Shown here in pieces: positions 62,845 to 64,000 of a stretch of DNA of 64,000 bases. Made by a program: the position numbers and the translations under genes. The notes below the pieces were generated by a model. That model searched no databases, was not told the origin of the DNA, and was given only the letters and a program-made list of their open reading frames with translations. Numbering within the stretch: the first letter of the stretch is position 1; each line of letters starts with the position of its first letter. The stretch is from Burkholderiales bacterium 67-32 (GTDB taxonomy: Bacteria > Pseudomonadota > Gammaproteobacteria > Burkholderiales > Burkholderiaceae_B): NCBI GenBank assembly GCA_001898625.1, contig MKUP01000033.1, positions 335,764 through 399,763 of the forward strand, given 5' to 3'.

Positions 62845-63810
62845 CTAGCGCTTGGTGGGCTGGAAACCCACTTCCCGGGCCAGCTTGGCCCACCGCTGGT
62901 TCTCGGCCTCGACGAAGGCGGCGAACTGGGCGGCGGAGCCCCCTTTCACCGATACCCCCTGCTCCTTCAGGCGCGCCGCGACCTCGGGCGACTTGAGCGC
63001 ACGGTTGAACGCCGCGTTCAGGGTCTCGACCACCTCGCGCGGGGTGGCGGCCGGCGCCACGATGCCTTGCCAGGACGTGATGTCCAGGCCCTCCAGGCCG
63101 GCTTCCTTGTAGGTCGGGATCTCGGGCGCGATCTCGATGCGCGTGGGCGAGGTCACCGCCAGGGCCTGAATCTTCCCGGCCCGCGCATGCGGCAGCAGCG
63201 TGATGACGGGATCGAGCAGCAGGTCGATGTGCCCGCCCAGCAGGTCGTTGATGGCGGGGGCGCTGCCCTTGTAGGGCACGTGCGTCATCCGCGTGCCGGC
63301 CCGCGCGTTGAAAAGCTCGCCCGCCAGGTAGGTCGAGCTGGACGCCGAGCCGAACGTCAGCGCACCCGGCTTCTGCTTGGCCAGCCGGGTAAACGCGGCT
63401 AGGTCGGTGACCGGCAGGCCGGGCTTGGCGGCGATGATGTACGGCTGGTCCGCCAGCATGACCACGGGCGTGAAATCGCGGCTCGCGGAATAAGGCAGGT
63501 CCGAGTATTGCAACTCGTTGATGGACATGACCGGCAGGTTGGCCACCAGCAGCGTATAGCCGTCGGGCGCGGCCCGCGCCACGTGTTCCGCGCCGATGAT
63601 GCCGCTGGCGCCCGGCTTGTTGTCGACCACCACGGGCTGGCCAATGTCCTGGGCCACCTTCTGGCCCACCGTGCGCGTCACGAGGTCGGCCACGCCGCCG
63701 GGGGGAAAGGGCACGACGAGGTGGATCATCTTGCTGGGAAAGGACGCCGCGTGGGCGCCCGCGGCACACGACAGCGCCAGGACGGCGGCGGCAATGCGAT
63801 GCGTGGACAT
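62845..63810 (-). CDS. Bug/TctC-family periplasmic solute-binding protein (between two Rid genes)
   Basis: The 321-residue receptor has a signal peptide of about 21 residues (IAAAVLALSCAAGAHA). The mature motifs are FPSKMIHLVVPFPPGGVAD, VDNKPGASGIIGAEHVARAA, DGYTLLVA and HVPYKGSAPAINDLLGGHID. The ATG at 63810 follows a purine-rich AAGGAGACC. It lies 22 bases downstream of a Rid gene that runs off the window and 11 bases upstream of a second one. The link to Rid suggests an amino- or imino-acid-like ligand (inference). Confidence 0.92.
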   Translation of the reverse strand: MSTHRIAAAVLALSCAAGAHAASFPSKMIHLVVPFPPGGVADLVTRTVGQKVAQDIGQPVVVDNKPGASGIIGAEHVARAAPDGYTLLVANLPVMSINELQYSDLPYSASRDFTPVVMLADQPYIIAAKPGLPVTDLAAFTRLAKQKPGALTFGSASSSTYLAGELFNARAGTRMTHVPYKGSAPAINDLLGGHIDLLLDPVITLLPHARAGKIQALAVTSPTRIEIAPEIPTYKEAGLEGLDITSWQGIVAPAATPREVVETLNAAFNRALKSPEVAARLKEQGVSVKGGSAAQFAAFVEAENQRWAKLAREVGFQPTKR

Positions 63811-63832
63811 GAGAGGTCTCCTTCTTGATGGT

Positions 63833-64000
63833 TCAGGCCGCGGCGACCGCGACGATTTCTATGTCGCACCCGGGCGAAGCCAGCGCGGCCTGCACCGTGG
63901 CGCGGGCCGGGGCCTGGCCGGCGGCGACCCAGGCATCCCAGACTTCGTTCATGGACGCGAACAGCGCCATGTCCCGCAGGAATATCTGGCAGGACAGCAG
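63833..64000 (-). CDS. Rid-family protein, C-terminal part (cut by window edge)
   Basis: Only the last 55 residues and the stop are inside the window. They read as the end of a RidA-type fold: FLRDMALFASMNEVWDAWV, then ARATVQAALASPGCDIEIVAVA, where the Arg in PARATVQ is the conserved active-site residue. It is on the same strand as the Bug gene, 22 bases upstream of it. Its N-terminus and any regulator lie off the right edge. Confidence 0.82.
   Translation of the reverse strand: MLSCQIFLRDMALFASMNEVWDAWVAAGQAPARATVQAALASPGCDIEIVAVAAA

Overview
This 64 kb window is a high-GC bacterial chromosome segment that looks like a Burkholderiales genome of the Alcaligenaceae (Bordetella/Achromobacter-like). 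The reasons are nine separate Bug/TctC-type periplasmic solute-binding proteins, a beta-proteobacterial style set of housekeeping genes (secB-grxC, gpmA-envC-ctpA-moeB, argB-slmA, hslVU, dksA, dapF-DUF484-xerC, metK beside an LpxL-family gene), and a cysteine-poor DksA. No tRNA, rRNA, transposase, CRISPR array or prophage gene is visible. The assignment rests on gene content only.

Layout. 1-7023: a Bug / ThDP-enzyme / aldehyde dehydrogenase operon divergent from an IclR regulator, followed by a self-sufficient cytochrome P450 fused to its reductase and ferredoxin (CYP116B type). 7084-8702: trmL and a MetE-like methyltransferase. 8743-14151: aldehyde dehydrogenase, DapA-like aldolase, ornithine-cyclodeaminase-like protein and Bug, divergent from an FCD-GntR regulator with repeated TTGGTT/AACCAA half-sites. 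14194-17781: a beta-propeller protein, a regulator-like protein, DUF899 and DUF2182. 17841-29128: core genes (Bug, LOG, gpsA, secB, grxC, rhodanese; gpmA, envC, ctpA, moeB; slmA, HAD nucleotidase, argB). 29190-29440: a gene-free array of about 20 DnaA-box-like units. 29479-30368: a CueR copper module. 30372-36085: hslU, hslV, dksA, COG0523 GTPase, Zur, rlmI. 36194-39768: sulfatase and Bug divergent from a LysR regulator. 39775-44146: xerC, DUF484, dapF and a NERD/helicase protein. 44159-52650: a six-gene Bug/CapA/racemase/isomerase/monooxygenase/Bug operon and a BKACE/nitrilase/cupin operon, with a TetR gene between them and matching operator-like sites in front of both. 52661-54932: acyltransferase and metK. 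54940-59805: a mirror-like locus in which a LysR gene is flanked on each side by a Bug gene plus an amidohydrolase, with a shared sequence motif at both outward promoters. 59825-64000: aldo/keto reductase, DUF1289, glycosyltransferase, and a Bug gene between two Rid-family genes.

How the genes work together. The accessory blocks share one design: a local regulator, one orphan Bug receptor (no TctA/TctB membrane genes here) and one to four catabolic enzymes. This suggests small carbon-source sensing and degradation cassettes inserted between conserved core operons. Substrates cannot be read from the sequence. Several proteins keep a fold but lack textbook catalytic or metal-binding residues (rhodanese, racemase, CusF-like protein, NERD domain, DksA zinc finger).
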